Positions 56,285 to 64,000 of a stretch of DNA of 64,000 nucleotides are shown here, in pieces. This DNA comes from Thermococcus litoralis DSM 5473 (GTDB lineage Archaea > Methanobacteriota_B > Thermococci > Thermococcales > Thermococcaceae): positions 1,761,224 through 1,825,223 of the forward strand of contig NC_022084.1 in assembly GCF_000246985.2 (NCBI RefSeq), given 5' to 3'. The notes beneath the pieces were generated by a model. That model did no database searches. It was not told where the DNA came from and was given only the letters and a program-made list of their open reading frames with translations. The position numbers and the translations under genes are program-made. The first letter of the stretch is position 1. Each line of letters starts with the position of its first letter.

Positions 56285-56748
56285 CCACCGCAATCATAAG
56301 AACAACAACAAAAATTTTAGCACCTTTAATATTGGTATTTGGTTCGTATATCATTCTACATGGTCATCTAACACCTGGTGGAGGTTTTCAAGGCGGGGCG
56401 GTATTTGCAAGCGGCTTAGCTCTGCTGATAGTGGCAAACAACAAAGAAAAGGTCAAGGAACTCTTCGATAAGGTTCCTCTAAGTCAGTTAGAAAGCCTTG
56501 GAGCTTTGGGATTCTTGGGAATTGGTGCATTAGGCCTTATGGGATATACGTTCTTGAAAAACGTAATTGCAGACAGCGGATTCCTCTTTGGAGCACCAAC
56601 ACCTAAAGGAATCAATCCGGGTTATCTCAACACCGGTGGAACGCTTTCATACCTAAACATCTTTGTAGGAACAAAGGTATTAGCCGGTCTTACAAGTATA
56701 GTTCTGATATTCTTCCTTATACTGAGGAGGGAGAGAGATGAATGGTAG
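56281..56748 (+). CDS. Second hydrogenase, MbhF-like subunit (MrpB)
   Basis: The 155-residue membrane protein has [21 protein letters not shown], the MnhB signature, and four helices. Its end overlaps the next gene by 11 bases. Confidence 0.92.
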   Translation: MTTAIIRTTTKILAPLILVFGSYIILHGHLTPGGGFQGGAVFASGLALLIVANNKEKVKELFDKVPLSQLESLGALGFLGIGALGLMGYTFLKNVIADSGFLFGAPTPKGINPGYLNTGGTLSYLNIFVGTKVLAGLTSIVLIFFLILRRERDEW

Positions 56749-57103
56749 CGTCTTTGTGAACTTCCCGTTTATCGTAGTTGCAGTGCTGCTTGCCCTCGGC
56801 TTTTACACAATCGGATTCAAGCGGAACCTCATAAAGGTCGTAATTGGCGTTGAAATCCTTGAAGGAGCAGTAAATATGTTCATTGTTGCGTTAGGTTATG
56901 TAAAAGGTGGCTACGCTCCAATCTATACTCAGGCACCGCCTGAAGCTGCAGGAAAAATGGTTTTACCAACGCCACAGGCACTAACGCTTACGAGCATAGT
57001 TATCGGTGTTGCTGTAACCGCTCTAATGCTGGCTTTTGCCGTTAACATCTACAAACACTATGGAACTCTCGACGTTACCAAGATAAGGAGGTTGAGAGGA
57101 TGA
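56738..57103 (+). CDS. Second hydrogenase, MbhG-like subunit (MrpC)
   Basis: The 121-residue MnhC/NuoK-like protein has three helices and GFYTIGFKRNLIKVVIGVEI, PQALTLTSIVIGVAV and the tail YKHYGTLDVTKIRRLRG. The tail is nearly the same as in operon 1. Confidence 0.92.
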   Translation: MNGSVFVNFPFIVVAVLLALGFYTIGFKRNLIKVVIGVEILEGAVNMFIVALGYVKGGYAPIYTQAPPEAAGKMVLPTPQALTLTSIVIGVAVTALMLAFAVNIYKHYGTLDVTKIRRLRG

Positions 57104-58653
57104 TTGAGCACTTACCTGCCTTAATGATTGCCGTTCCATTATTTGGAGCATTTACAGCACCCCTATTTAAGAAACACTACAAGGAAGTCTCAATATGGGC
57201 AATTATAATAACCGGCATAACTGTAATACTCTCCCTCCTGCTTGCCAAGGAAGTGGTTACCGGGGGAATAATGGTCTACGTCTTTGGAGCAGACAAGCCA
57301 ACCCTCGTGTTGCCTTCTGGTTACTCTGTTCCAATAAGGATCATGTTTGAAGTAGACGCTATGAGTGCCTTTATGGCAATATCCGCAACGCTGATGAGTT
57401 TTATAGGGGCTCTCTACTCCTACAGCCATGTAGAGAGAGAAACAGGTCTTGAAAAATACTACACCCTGTTAATGCTCCTTGAGGTGGGAATCCTTGGCAT
57501 GGTGCTTACGGGAGATCTCTTCAACCTCTTCGTGTTCCTAGAAATAGCCGGTATAGCGGGATCTGCATTAGTAGGATTTAGGAACTATCGCGGTGAAGCA
57601 AGCGAAGCAGGAATAAAATACCTTATTGTTAGTGCTGTAGCTTCTCTAATGGTGCTCTTTGCAATAGGTATACTCTATGGACAGTACGGAAACTTAAACC
57701 TCGCATACATAGCCAAGAACGTGTCCTTTAACATGGTTGATATGATTGCGCTTGGATTGCTCTTTACGTCCTTTGCAATGAAATGTGGTGCTGTCCCAAT
57801 GCACTACTGGGTGCCGGATGCATATACAGAAGTTCCTGCAGGAATAAACCCACCCCTCCTGGTAGCGACTTACGCAAGCCTTTATGCCCTCTTTAGGGTG
57901 AGCTTCACGCTCTTTGCAAACGTTGTAGTAGATCTGGCAAGAGTAGGATGGATCATGTCTATCCTAGGAGTGCTTACAATGTTCATAGGCGTTACAATGG
58001 CTCTGGTGCAGAAGGACATTAAGAGGTTAATGAGCTACCACGCTATATCTCAGACCGGCTATATGCTTCTTGGTGTCGGTGTTGGTTTGACAGTCTTACA
58101 TGATCCTTCAAAGCTCGCTGAGTTCGGAAGAGATGCCATGGCTGGTGGAGTGTTCCACATAATAAACCACATAATCTACAAAAGCTTACTCCTAATGACC
58201 GCTGGAGCTCTGTTCTACGTTACGGGAACGAGGAACCTTAATGAGATGGGAGGCTTGGCTAGGAAGATGCCTATAACCGCAATAAGCTTCATGGTAGGAG
58301 CCGCTGCAATATCTGGCTTGCCGCCGTTTAACGGATTTGCAAGCAAACTTCTCATATATGAGACATCATACCGGCTTAATCCACTCTTAACAGTGTTTGC
58401 AATGGTTACCAGTGTTTTAACTCTAGCTTCGTTCGTCAAGGTGTTTGCATCAGCCTTCCTTGGTCCTCCGCTTGAAAAGTTCGAGAGTACAAGAGAAGTT
58501 CCTAAGCCAATGGTAATTGCAATGATAATCCTAGCAGCGCTCTGTATAATCTTCGGTCTCTTCCCGAACTTGGTACTTGACAAGCTTGTCTATCCGGCTG
58601 TTGATGCGTTAATTAACTTTGCTCAATACCATAGCTGGGGTGGTCTGGCATGA
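57100..58653 (+). CDS. Second hydrogenase, MbhH-like antiporter subunit (MrpD)
   Basis: The 517-residue antiporter-like protein has GDLFNLFVFLEIAGIAGSALV and QKDIKRLMSYHAISQTGYMLL. The channel region differs from its partner in operon 1: WVPDAYTEVPAGINPPLLVA replaces the AHPAAPSSISAML-type segment. It has no internal duplication. That divergence suggests a different ion-handling detail or an older split of the two complexes. Confidence 0.9.
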   Translation: MIEHLPALMIAVPLFGAFTAPLFKKHYKEVSIWAIIITGITVILSLLLAKEVVTGGIMVYVFGADKPTLVLPSGYSVPIRIMFEVDAMSAFMAISATLMSFIGALYSYSHVERETGLEKYYTLLMLLEVGILGMVLTGDLFNLFVFLEIAGIAGSALVGFRNYRGEASEAGIKYLIVSAVASLMVLFAIGILYGQYGNLNLAYIAKNVSFNMVDMIALGLLFTSFAMKCGAVPMHYWVPDAYTEVPAGINPPLLVATYASLYALFRVSFTLFANVVVDLARVGWIMSILGVLTMFIGVTMALVQKDIKRLMSYHAISQTGYMLLGVGVGLTVLHDPSKLAEFGRDAMAGGVFHIINHIIYKSLLLMTAGALFYVTGTRNLNEMGGLARKMPITAISFMVGAAAISGLPPFNGFASKLLIYETSYRLNPLLTVFAMVTSVLTLASFVKVFASAFLGPPLEKFESTREVPKPMVIAMIILAALCIIFGLFPNLVLDKLVYPAVDALINFAQYHSWGGLA

Positions 58654-58991
58654 GCTTTACACTTACTACCCCTTCGGGATTTTGGAATCCACTCCTATGG
58701 CTGCTATTCCTAGCCCTCTTTGGCATAATAGCCTATCTGATATACTCTAGAGGCAACCCCTCGTATAAGAAGAATACCGAACAGGCAAAGCCCTATTTGA
58801 GCGGTAATCCAGAGCCTACAAAGGAAAAGGTTCAGGTAAAGGCTGGAGACATCTATTGGGGATTCATTGAGGCTTTGAAAGGCTATTATAAAGTACTCCA
58901 AGCAATCCACACAGGAGACATGAGGGATTACATTTTGTGGTATCTTGGCATTGGGGCTATAATAACATTCATACTAATTGGAGGGGTGTAA
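58650..58991 (+). CDS. Second hydrogenase, MbhI-like subunit
   Basis: The 113-residue protein has an N-terminal and a C-terminal helix around a polar loop (NPSYKKNTEQAKPYLSGN). It matches MbhI in position and topology more than in sequence. It starts within the previous stop. Confidence 0.82.
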   Translation: MSFTLTTPSGFWNPLLWLLFLALFGIIAYLIYSRGNPSYKKNTEQAKPYLSGNPEPTKEKVQVKAGDIYWGFIEALKGYYKVLQAIHTGDMRDYILWYLGIGAIITFILIGGV

Positions 58992-58992
58992 T

Positions 58993-59439
58993 ATGGGCAA
59001 GCTGACCAATTTTAAGCGCTCTCTTTGGGTCTTCCATGCTTCGGGGGGTTCATGTAACGCATGTGATATTGAAATAGTGGCTGTGCTTACTCCGAGATAT
59101 GACGCAGAGAGGTTTGGAATAAAACTCGTTGGTTCTCCGAGACATGCAGATGTTTTACTTGTCACGGGGGCTATTCCAAGAGACTTTGCTGATAAGCTTA
59201 GGCGTATTTACGAACAGATGCCCGACCCAAAGGCCGTTGTTGTAATAGGAAACTGCGGAACCACGGGAGGGGTCTTTTACGACTCTTACAACATAGCTGG
59301 ACCAATAGACGAGGTAATACCCGTAGACGTCTATGTTCCGGGGTGTCCTCCCAGGCCAGAGGCAATAATAGACGGAATTGTAAAAGCATGGCTCAAGATT
59401 GAGAAGCTTGAAAAGGAGCTGGAGGGGAAGGAGAAATGA
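58993..59439 (+). CDS. Second hydrogenase, [NiFe] small subunit (MbhJ-like)
   Basis: From ATG 58993 (GAGGGGTG upstream) the protein has 148 residues with the proximal-cluster cysteines in GSCNACD (C21, C24), GNCGTTGG (C88) and PGCPPRPEA (C118). It is paralogous to the product at 50514 but lacks that protein's longer N-terminus. Confidence 0.95.
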   Translation: MGKLTNFKRSLWVFHASGGSCNACDIEIVAVLTPRYDAERFGIKLVGSPRHADVLLVTGAIPRDFADKLRRIYEQMPDPKAVVVIGNCGTTGGVFYDSYNIAGPIDEVIPVDVYVPGCPPRPEAIIDGIVKAWLKIEKLEKELEGKEK

Positions 59440-59996
59440 CACTAACCGCTGAAGAAATCCTTGAGAGGTTAAAGGAAAAACTTGGAGATGCGATATTAAA
59501 CTATGAGATAAAGGAATACAAAATGGGTGTTAAAAGGCCTAGAACTTATCAGGAAATCTGGATGGAGGTTAACAAAGATGCTTTCAGGAAGGCAGTTGAG
59601 GCAATATTCGAAATAGACTATCCCCATTTGCACTTTATAGCCGGAGAAGACGTTGGCGAGGTAATCAAGATGATATACTCCTTTGGGGTCTTCCACTCCC
59701 ACCCATGGGGTGAAGTGAGCATAGTAATGAAGCTTGACCTCCCGAAGAGCAACCTTGTTCTCCCCACGATAACGGATCTCATGATCGGTGCAGAGACTAA
59801 CGAAAGAGAAATCAGAGAGATGCTTGGTATTGAGTTTGAGGGGCTTAAGAACAAGAGACACCTCTTCTTACCTGATGACTGGCCTGAAGGAAAGTATCCA
59901 TGGAGAAGAGATGAGTATGGGGTTGAAGACATGATCAAACACACGCATAAAAGTGTAAAAGAAATTAGAAAGCAGAGGGGTGAGCAGAATGGCTAA
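59436..59996 (+). CDS. Second hydrogenase, MbhK-like subunit (NuoC)
   Basis: The 186-residue NuoC-type protein has TNEREIREMLGIEFEGLKNKRH and LPDDWPEGKYPWRRDEYG. It is the linker of the hydrogenase module and overlaps both mbhJ- and mbhL-like genes. Confidence 0.92.
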   Translation: MTLTAEEILERLKEKLGDAILNYEIKEYKMGVKRPRTYQEIWMEVNKDAFRKAVEAIFEIDYPHLHFIAGEDVGEVIKMIYSFGVFHSHPWGEVSIVMKLDLPKSNLVLPTITDLMIGAETNEREIREMLGIEFEGLKNKRHLFLPDDWPEGKYPWRRDEYGVEDMIKHTHKSVKEIRKQRGEQNG

Positions 59997-61227
59997 AACA
60001 ACTTACTACGTTCCCATTGGTCCAATTCATCCGGCATTAAAAGAACCAATAAGAGTAGAGGCGGAGGTTGAGGGAGAGAAGATAGTGAAGGTTAACGTTA
60101 AGAGGGGCTTTGCCCACAGGGGAATTGAGTACATGGGAATGAAAAGGAATGCAATACAAACTTTGTACCTCTCGGAAAGAATATGTGGAATATGCTCGAT
60201 ATCTCACCCTTATGCATTCGTCATTGGCAGCGAAAAGGCTTTAGGCATTGAGGCTCCCCCAAGGGCTCAGTACATAAGGACAATAATAGCCGAGCTTGAG
60301 AGAATTCACTCTCACATCCTCTGGCTTGGAGTTATAGCACACGAGATAGGCTTTGATCCGCTCCTCTTTTGGACATGGAAGGGAAGGGAAAAAGTCCTTG
60401 ATGTTCTTGAAGCCATTACGGGCAACAGGATAAACTACTCCATGTATATGATTGGAGGAGTCAGGAGAGATTTGAAAGAGAGCCACATAAAAGCCTTGAG
60501 AGACATGATAACCTATTACTGGGAGTTCACAGAGCACATGAAGGAAGTCTTCTTGTCTGATCCAGTTTATAAGGCAAGGACAAGGGGAGTTGCACAGCTT
60601 TCAAAGGAGATGGCATTAAAGCTCAACGTAGTCGGGCCAACAGCCAGAGCAGCTGGCTTAAGGATGGACATTAGGCAGGATATTCCATACGATGCTTATG
60701 CGGATATGGACATTAAGGCGGTTGTTCCTCAAGACATAGTTGGAGAAGCAGGGGGAGATGCCTACGATATTACAATGGTGAGGCTTTACGAGATTGAGCA
60801 GAGTTTGGATATAATAGAATTCTGTCTTGACAACCTTCCAGAAGGAAAGATACTTGCAATTCCAAACTACGTAGCATTGCTTAACAAGATCAAAAAGACC
60901 GAGGGAGAGGCAATTGGAGCACATGAAGCTCCAAGAGGAGAAGTTATCCACTACTTCAAGTATGATGGAAAAAGGGATGGTCCAGCGGTTTGGAAGGTCA
61001 TAGCGCCGAGCTACAACAACATAAATTCATGGGCCCCATTGTTGCTTGGAGCAGAAGTGGCAGATATTCCGGTGGTTGTGGCTTACATAGACCCGTGTAT
61101 GTGCTGTAACGATAGGGTGGCCGTCGTGAAGGATTCGAGCGGAAGAATTCTTGACTACTCCTACTTACACAAGAAAGCTGTAGAAAAAACTAGGAAACTC
61201 GAAAAGGAGCTGGGGGTGAGAAAATGA
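59989..61227 (+). CDS. Second hydrogenase, [NiFe] large subunit (MbhL-like)
   Basis: From ATG 59989 (GGGGTGAG upstream) the protein has 412 residues. Nickel ligands are complete: RICGICSISH (C66, C69) and DPCMCCNDR (C370, C373). It is a full group 4 hydrogenase large subunit, not MbxL-like, because the C-terminal CxxC is present. No formate dehydrogenase or CO dehydrogenase gene is linked, so ferredoxin is the most likely donor. The difference from the first MbhL is substantial, so the split is old. Confidence 0.95.
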   Translation: MAKTTYYVPIGPIHPALKEPIRVEAEVEGEKIVKVNVKRGFAHRGIEYMGMKRNAIQTLYLSERICGICSISHPYAFVIGSEKALGIEAPPRAQYIRTIIAELERIHSHILWLGVIAHEIGFDPLLFWTWKGREKVLDVLEAITGNRINYSMYMIGGVRRDLKESHIKALRDMITYYWEFTEHMKEVFLSDPVYKARTRGVAQLSKEMALKLNVVGPTARAAGLRMDIRQDIPYDAYADMDIKAVVPQDIVGEAGGDAYDITMVRLYEIEQSLDIIEFCLDNLPEGKILAIPNYVALLNKIKKTEGEAIGAHEAPRGEVIHYFKYDGKRDGPAVWKVIAPSYNNINSWAPLLLGAEVADIPVVVAYIDPCMCCNDRVAVVKDSSGRILDYSYLHKKAVEKTRKLEKELGVRK

Positions 61228-62192
61228 CCCCCGAAACTCTCTTTTATGCTATAGGAATGCCAATAATAGGAGTATTCCTTGGGTTGGTGTACAAAGGTAT
61301 TGACAGGAGAGTATCTGCAAGAATGACATCGAGAATAGGGCCTCCAATAAGACAGCCCTTCTGGGACGTTGGAAAGCTTCTCCTTAAAGAAACCGTTGTA
61401 CCGGAAAACGCAGTAAGATGGATTTTCAACGCAATGCCTATCTTGGCATTTGCTTCATCAATGACTCTCCTCCTTTATATCCCATTCGGCATCTTAAAGG
61501 CGCCTTTAGAAGGATACGGTGATCTGGTAGTCATCTTGTACCTCCTAACTCTCCAGGCGCTTGCAATGGCTATTGGAGGATTTGCCTCAGGCAGCCCGTT
61601 TTCTTCAGTGGGAGCACAGAGAGAAATGGTTCTAATGATGAGCTACGAAATGCCCTTTGCAATAGTTATAACGGGCTTTGCTCTAATTTACAAAAGCTTT
61701 TCGTTGAGCACAATAGCCTCTACCCCCGTATGGAGCATTGTAGGTCCTTTGGGAGGATTGGGAGTTCTATTGCTCTTGATAGCATTCCTATGGGTAACTC
61801 CAGCAGAGCTTGCAAAGCTTCCGTTCGATATAGCAGAGGCTGAAACAGAAATAGCAGAAGGTATGCTTGCAGAGTACAGCGGGAGAAATCTTGCCTTGTT
61901 CTACCTTTCAGATGCAGTTAGGGGCTTTGCTATGATAGCAATAGAGGTGGTCTTGTTCTTCCCCTTCACATTAAGCTACCTCTTTGGCTTGAATCTCTCG
62001 GGAGTTGCGCTCTATATAGCTGAAGGTCTGTGGTTCCTCTTCAAAGTGCTGGTGCTTTATGTTCTAGCAGTAACGCTGGTCAGGACATCCTTCGCGAGGT
62101 TCAGGATAGAGCAGGCATCGAGGATCTTTTGGGTATATGTGAACATAATAGCCCTGCTTGGACTTTTACTGATATGGGCGGAGGTGATGTGA
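61224..62192 (+). CDS. Second hydrogenase, MbhM-like membrane anchor (NuoH)
   Basis: The 322-residue NuoH-type protein has RIGPPIRQPFWDVGKLLLKE, GAQREMVLMMSYEMPFA and DIAEAETEIAEGMLAEYSG. It anchors the hydrogenase module in the membrane. The start overlaps the large-subunit stop by four bases. One base separates its stop from the next ATG. Confidence 0.94.
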   Translation: MTPETLFYAIGMPIIGVFLGLVYKGIDRRVSARMTSRIGPPIRQPFWDVGKLLLKETVVPENAVRWIFNAMPILAFASSMTLLLYIPFGILKAPLEGYGDLVVILYLLTLQALAMAIGGFASGSPFSSVGAQREMVLMMSYEMPFAIVITGFALIYKSFSLSTIASTPVWSIVGPLGGLGVLLLLIAFLWVTPAELAKLPFDIAEAETEIAEGMLAEYSGRNLALFYLSDAVRGFAMIAIEVVLFFPFTLSYLFGLNLSGVALYIAEGLWFLFKVLVLYVLAVTLVRTSFARFRIEQASRIFWVYVNIIALLGLLLIWAEVM

Positions 62193-62193
62193 A

Positions 62194-62651
62194 ATGCCAA
62201 CAAAAGCAATGTTCCTAATGATAAAACAGATGCTTCAGAGGCCGTTCACAAACCCATTTCCAGTAAAGCACGCTCCAAAAGACGTAACATCGCTCATTAA
62301 AAAGATCCAAAAAGGGGAAGTAAAAATATATCCCCCCGTCCCTGTTCCAGAAGGATTTAGAGGGAAGCTGCACTACGATCCCGAGAGATGCATTGGGTGC
62401 AGGCTGTGTATAATGGTGTGCCCTGCAAACGCCATGGAATGGATCCCGGAGCTTAGGAAAATAAGGCACTATGTTTCCCGCTGTATGTTCTGTGCTCTCT
62501 GTGTAGACGTCTGTCCAGGTAAAAAGTTCCCAGGAGAAGAAAAGCTGTAAAGGCACTATCCATGAGCGATGAATTCCTCATTGCTGATTACGACAAGTAC
62601 AGTGACAACCTTATAGAAGAACCTCCCGAAGCTAGGGAAAAAGGTATTTAA
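62194..62651 (+). CDS. Second hydrogenase, MbhN-like ferredoxin subunit (single-base frameshift as written)
   Basis: The protein begins MPTKAMFLMIKQMLQRPFTN and carries two [4Fe-4S] motifs (C66-C69-C72-C76 and C97-C100-C103-C107). It has an N-terminal insertion relative to operon 1 (about 24-50). The frame runs into a stop at 62550 after PGKKFPGEEKL. Adding one A to the run at 62540-62543 yields KAVKALSMSDEFLIADYDKY, the conserved MbhN tail, up to the stop at 62651 (about 152 residues). It lacks the extra ferredoxin domain of operon 1. The shift is probably a sequencing error, but a real loss would spare both Fe-S clusters. Confidence 0.85.
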
Positions 62652-62674
62652 TTACCTTTTCTTTATTCTTTACC

Positions 62675-63393
62675 ATGATACTCGTCGGAACATGTGGTTT
62701 TTGTGAGGCCAAGAAGAGATATTTTGAAGACTTCAGCACTGTGGAAGTTCAGCAAACTTTTTACAAGATCTTACAGGAAAAGACCCTCCAAAAATGGGGA
62801 AAAGAGGCCCCGGAAGATTTTGTGTTTTCTATTAAGGGATTTCAGGGTATAACACATCCTCCAAACAGTCCCATTTGGAGACGGAGTAATGTAAAGCTGT
62901 CTGGGAATGTAGGATTGCTAAGACCAACAGAGGAGGTTTTTAAATACTGGGAGCTTACACTTAAAGAAGCTGAGGTGTTAGGAGCAAGGTTTATCCTGAT
63001 TCAGCTTCCCAAAAGCTTTAAAGAAAGTGAAGAGAGCTTTGCTAATGCAGAGAAATTCTTTGAGCAGATAGAGAGAAAAGAGTTTGAAATTGCAGTTGAA
63101 CTTAGAGGCTGGAGTGAAAGGGGATAAAGAAATTCGTTAGGGAGTTTGATCTCATCGATGTCGCAGACCCTACAATATGGGAACCCACTCATGGGGGAGT
63201 GATCAATTACTACCGCCTTCACGGAGCTTATCAGGAAGGAAGGATAATATACAAACACAAATACAGTGAAGAAGAGTTAAGGGCGATAGCCAAAAAAGTC
63301 AAAGAGTGGAACGAGGCAGAGAGCTACGTTTACTTCAACAACGTCTATATGTGCGACGATGCCAAGCGTTTTATCCAAATCCTGGCTTTCTAA
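62675..63393 (+). CDS. DUF72 family protein (single-base frameshift as written)
   Basis: The start gives MILVGTCGFCEAKKRYFEDF, then HPPNSPIWRR and RFILIQLPKSFKESEES, as in DUF72 (TIM-barrel-like) proteins of Thermococcales. The frame stops at 63127 in a G4 run (63119-63124 region). With one more G it continues as IKKFVREFDLIDVADPTIWE, then GVINYYRLHGAY and YVYFNNVYMCDDAK, which are the strongest family motifs. The restored protein has about 239 residues. Function unknown. It has no close partner. The promoter may overlap the end of the hydrogenase operon (GTATTTAATTAC). Confidence 0.82.
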
Positions 63394-63529
63394 TTTTTAC
63401 TTTTTTCTTTTGAAAGCCTCGCCCTTTATGGCGGGGGATGAAGTAATCGAAAGACCAGCCTCGGGGCGGAAAGCACTACACCAAAACACTTAAATACTAA
63501 ACCATACTACTAAATACTGGGGGAGTTAC
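63394..63529. other. Non-coding region with a GC hairpin, possible element end
   Basis: A T-rich terminator follows the DUF72 stop. Near 63419-63433 is a short hairpin (CGCC, loop CTTTAT, GGCG) extended by further G residues. The form is familiar from ends of IS200/IS605-type elements and their RNA scaffolds, but this is only a resemblance. Two TATA-like AT-rich segments (about 63488-63500 and 63508-63516) precede the following ORF. Confidence 0.35.
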
Positions 63530-63685
63530 GTGGGAGTAATAACCATCTCCGTTGATGATGAAGTCGAGAAGAAATTCAGAGAACTCGTGGAGAAAAAATA
63601 CGGGAAAATCAGAGGGGCTTTAGGTGTTGCGGTAACCGAAGCAATGAAACTCTGGATTAAAAAAGTCGAAAGCGAGGAAAAATGA
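63530..63685 (+). CDS. Small ribbon-helix-helix-like protein
   Basis: A GTG at 63530 with GGGGGAG upstream opens a 51-residue ORF (MGVITISVDDEVEKKFRELV, then YGKIRGALGVAVTEAMKLWI). This is the strand-helix-helix pattern of an RHH or CopG-like fold, with an added short tail. Such small proteins often lie next to TnpB-type transposable elements in Thermococcales, which is recollection, not proof. Its stop overlaps a 12-codon ORF beginning ATGAAACGAGC (63682-63719). Confidence 0.55.
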   Translation: MGVITISVDDEVEKKFRELVEKKYGKIRGALGVAVTEAMKLWIKKVESEEK

Positions 63686-63699
63686 AACGAGCAGTAACC

Positions 63700-63985
63700 C
63701 TGACCTCCTCCCCGCCGTGAACGGTGAGGGTTCCAACGAGCTAACCCCTTGCCAGTGGCAGGGAAGTTTACGGGCGACTCATTCCCTACTCGGCGTTACC
63801 GCCTTTCGGTTCAGCCCGAGGGCACGGTCTTGTGCCCGTTACCCCTACCGCAAGCAGTTCGGGGTTATGGTTTCAGAGGCTAAACCTTCAATCTTTGACA
63901 GCTCTAAAGGGCAGTTCTTCAAGGACGCCTGTCGGTGTCTAAACCACTCCAAGCGGAGTGGTAACGCGAAACCCCTCATCTCATC
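63700..63985 (+). ncRNA. GC-rich structured region, candidate non-coding RNA (possible element-associated RNA)
   Basis: The stretch is about 60% GC in the lines at 63721 and 63781, far above the window. It holds several stems: CCGT/ACGG (63715-63724), GGGCAC/GTGCCC (63820-63837), GGTTT/AAACC (63869-63886) and an 8-bp ACCACTCC/GGAGTGGT (63943-63962). High GC in AT-rich hyperthermophiles is a known mark of structured RNA. A frame from 63717 stays open to 63995 on this strand, but its translation has no recognisable protein character. The strand is uncertain. It could be the scaffold RNA (omega RNA-like) of an IS605/TnpB-type element whose protein gene is deleted or lies outside the window. Confidence 0.4.
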
Positions 63986-64000
63986 GGGTTATTAAATTTG

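Noticed and set aside
54631-62651. Second hydrogenase as Mfh (formate) or Mch (CO) type, or as Mbx/Mbs sulfane reductase
   Set aside because: No formate or CO dehydrogenase gene is linked. The large subunit has both CxxC motifs, which MbxL lacks. Only Mbh-type can be supported.
63717-63995. Long open frame through the GC-rich right end as a protein
   Set aside because: The translation lacks family motifs and any preceding ribosome site, and the sequence folds into stems. I take it as accidental coding in a structured region.

Overview
The window looks like a chromosomal segment of a hyperthermophilic euryarchaeon of the order Thermococcales, most likely a low-GC Thermococcus. This rests on the archaeal exosome/proteasome super-operon, FtsZ with a ribbon-helix-helix partner, KEOPS subunits, an Rnl3-type RNA ligase, archaeal RibL, maltodextrin phosphorylase, and two complete 14-gene Mbh-type membrane-bound [NiFe] hydrogenase operons whose upstream regions carry matches to the SurR motif. 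Typical AT-rich TATA boxes and GGTGAT-type ribosome binding sites precede many genes. The species cannot be fixed from the sequence alone.

Layout. 1-660: non-coding and rich in perfect short palindromes. 677-2774: an AT-rich two-gene ABC-type ATPase plus TOPRIM pair that looks like a split OLD/PARIS-like defence system. 2876-4029: DUF763 protein. 4100-12337: the RNA processing/degradation super-operon (Rnp2, PsmA, SBDS, Rrp4, Rrp41, Rrp42, L37Ae, RpoP, Imp4-like, Pcc1, prefoldin beta). It is interrupted at 8382-10454 by three unrecognised secreted or membrane genes. 12370-15758: DUF3194, DHH phosphoesterase, zinc ribbon, helical-repeat and tRNA-binding proteins. 16009-20413: a cluster of unrecognised exported and anchored proteins, part of it unusually GC-rich. 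20537-29824: RNA ligase, HTH and PUA proteins, RibL, the FtsZ pair, Cgi121, an aminotransferase, transporters and an m5U methyltransferase. 29811-45720: mostly minus-strand metabolic, transport and envelope genes, including a CbiMNQO-type Ni/Co importer. 46062-54349 and 54631-62651: tandem mbh operons. 62675-63393: DUF72. 63530-64000: a small ribbon-helix-helix ORF followed by a GC-rich structured region that looks like an RNA.

How the genes work together. The hydrogenase operons would couple ferredoxin oxidation and H2 evolution to Na+/H+ translocation through Mrp-like modules. SurR, the sulfur-responsive regulator, probably controls both. The nickel/cobalt importer could supply metal. The NADH oxidase/CoA-disulfide reductase-type flavoprotein belongs to redox metabolism. 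The super-operon couples RNA decay, tRNA maturation, ribosome maturation and protein turnover.

Caution on sequence quality. Six genes are broken by single-base shifts, mostly in homopolymer runs, including the near-universal SBDS gene and mbhN of the second hydrogenase. Restoring the run restores conserved sequence and normal gene overlaps, so most of these are probably residual sequencing errors. The 42-bp exact tandem duplication inside mbhH of the first operon may be real or an assembly artefact.
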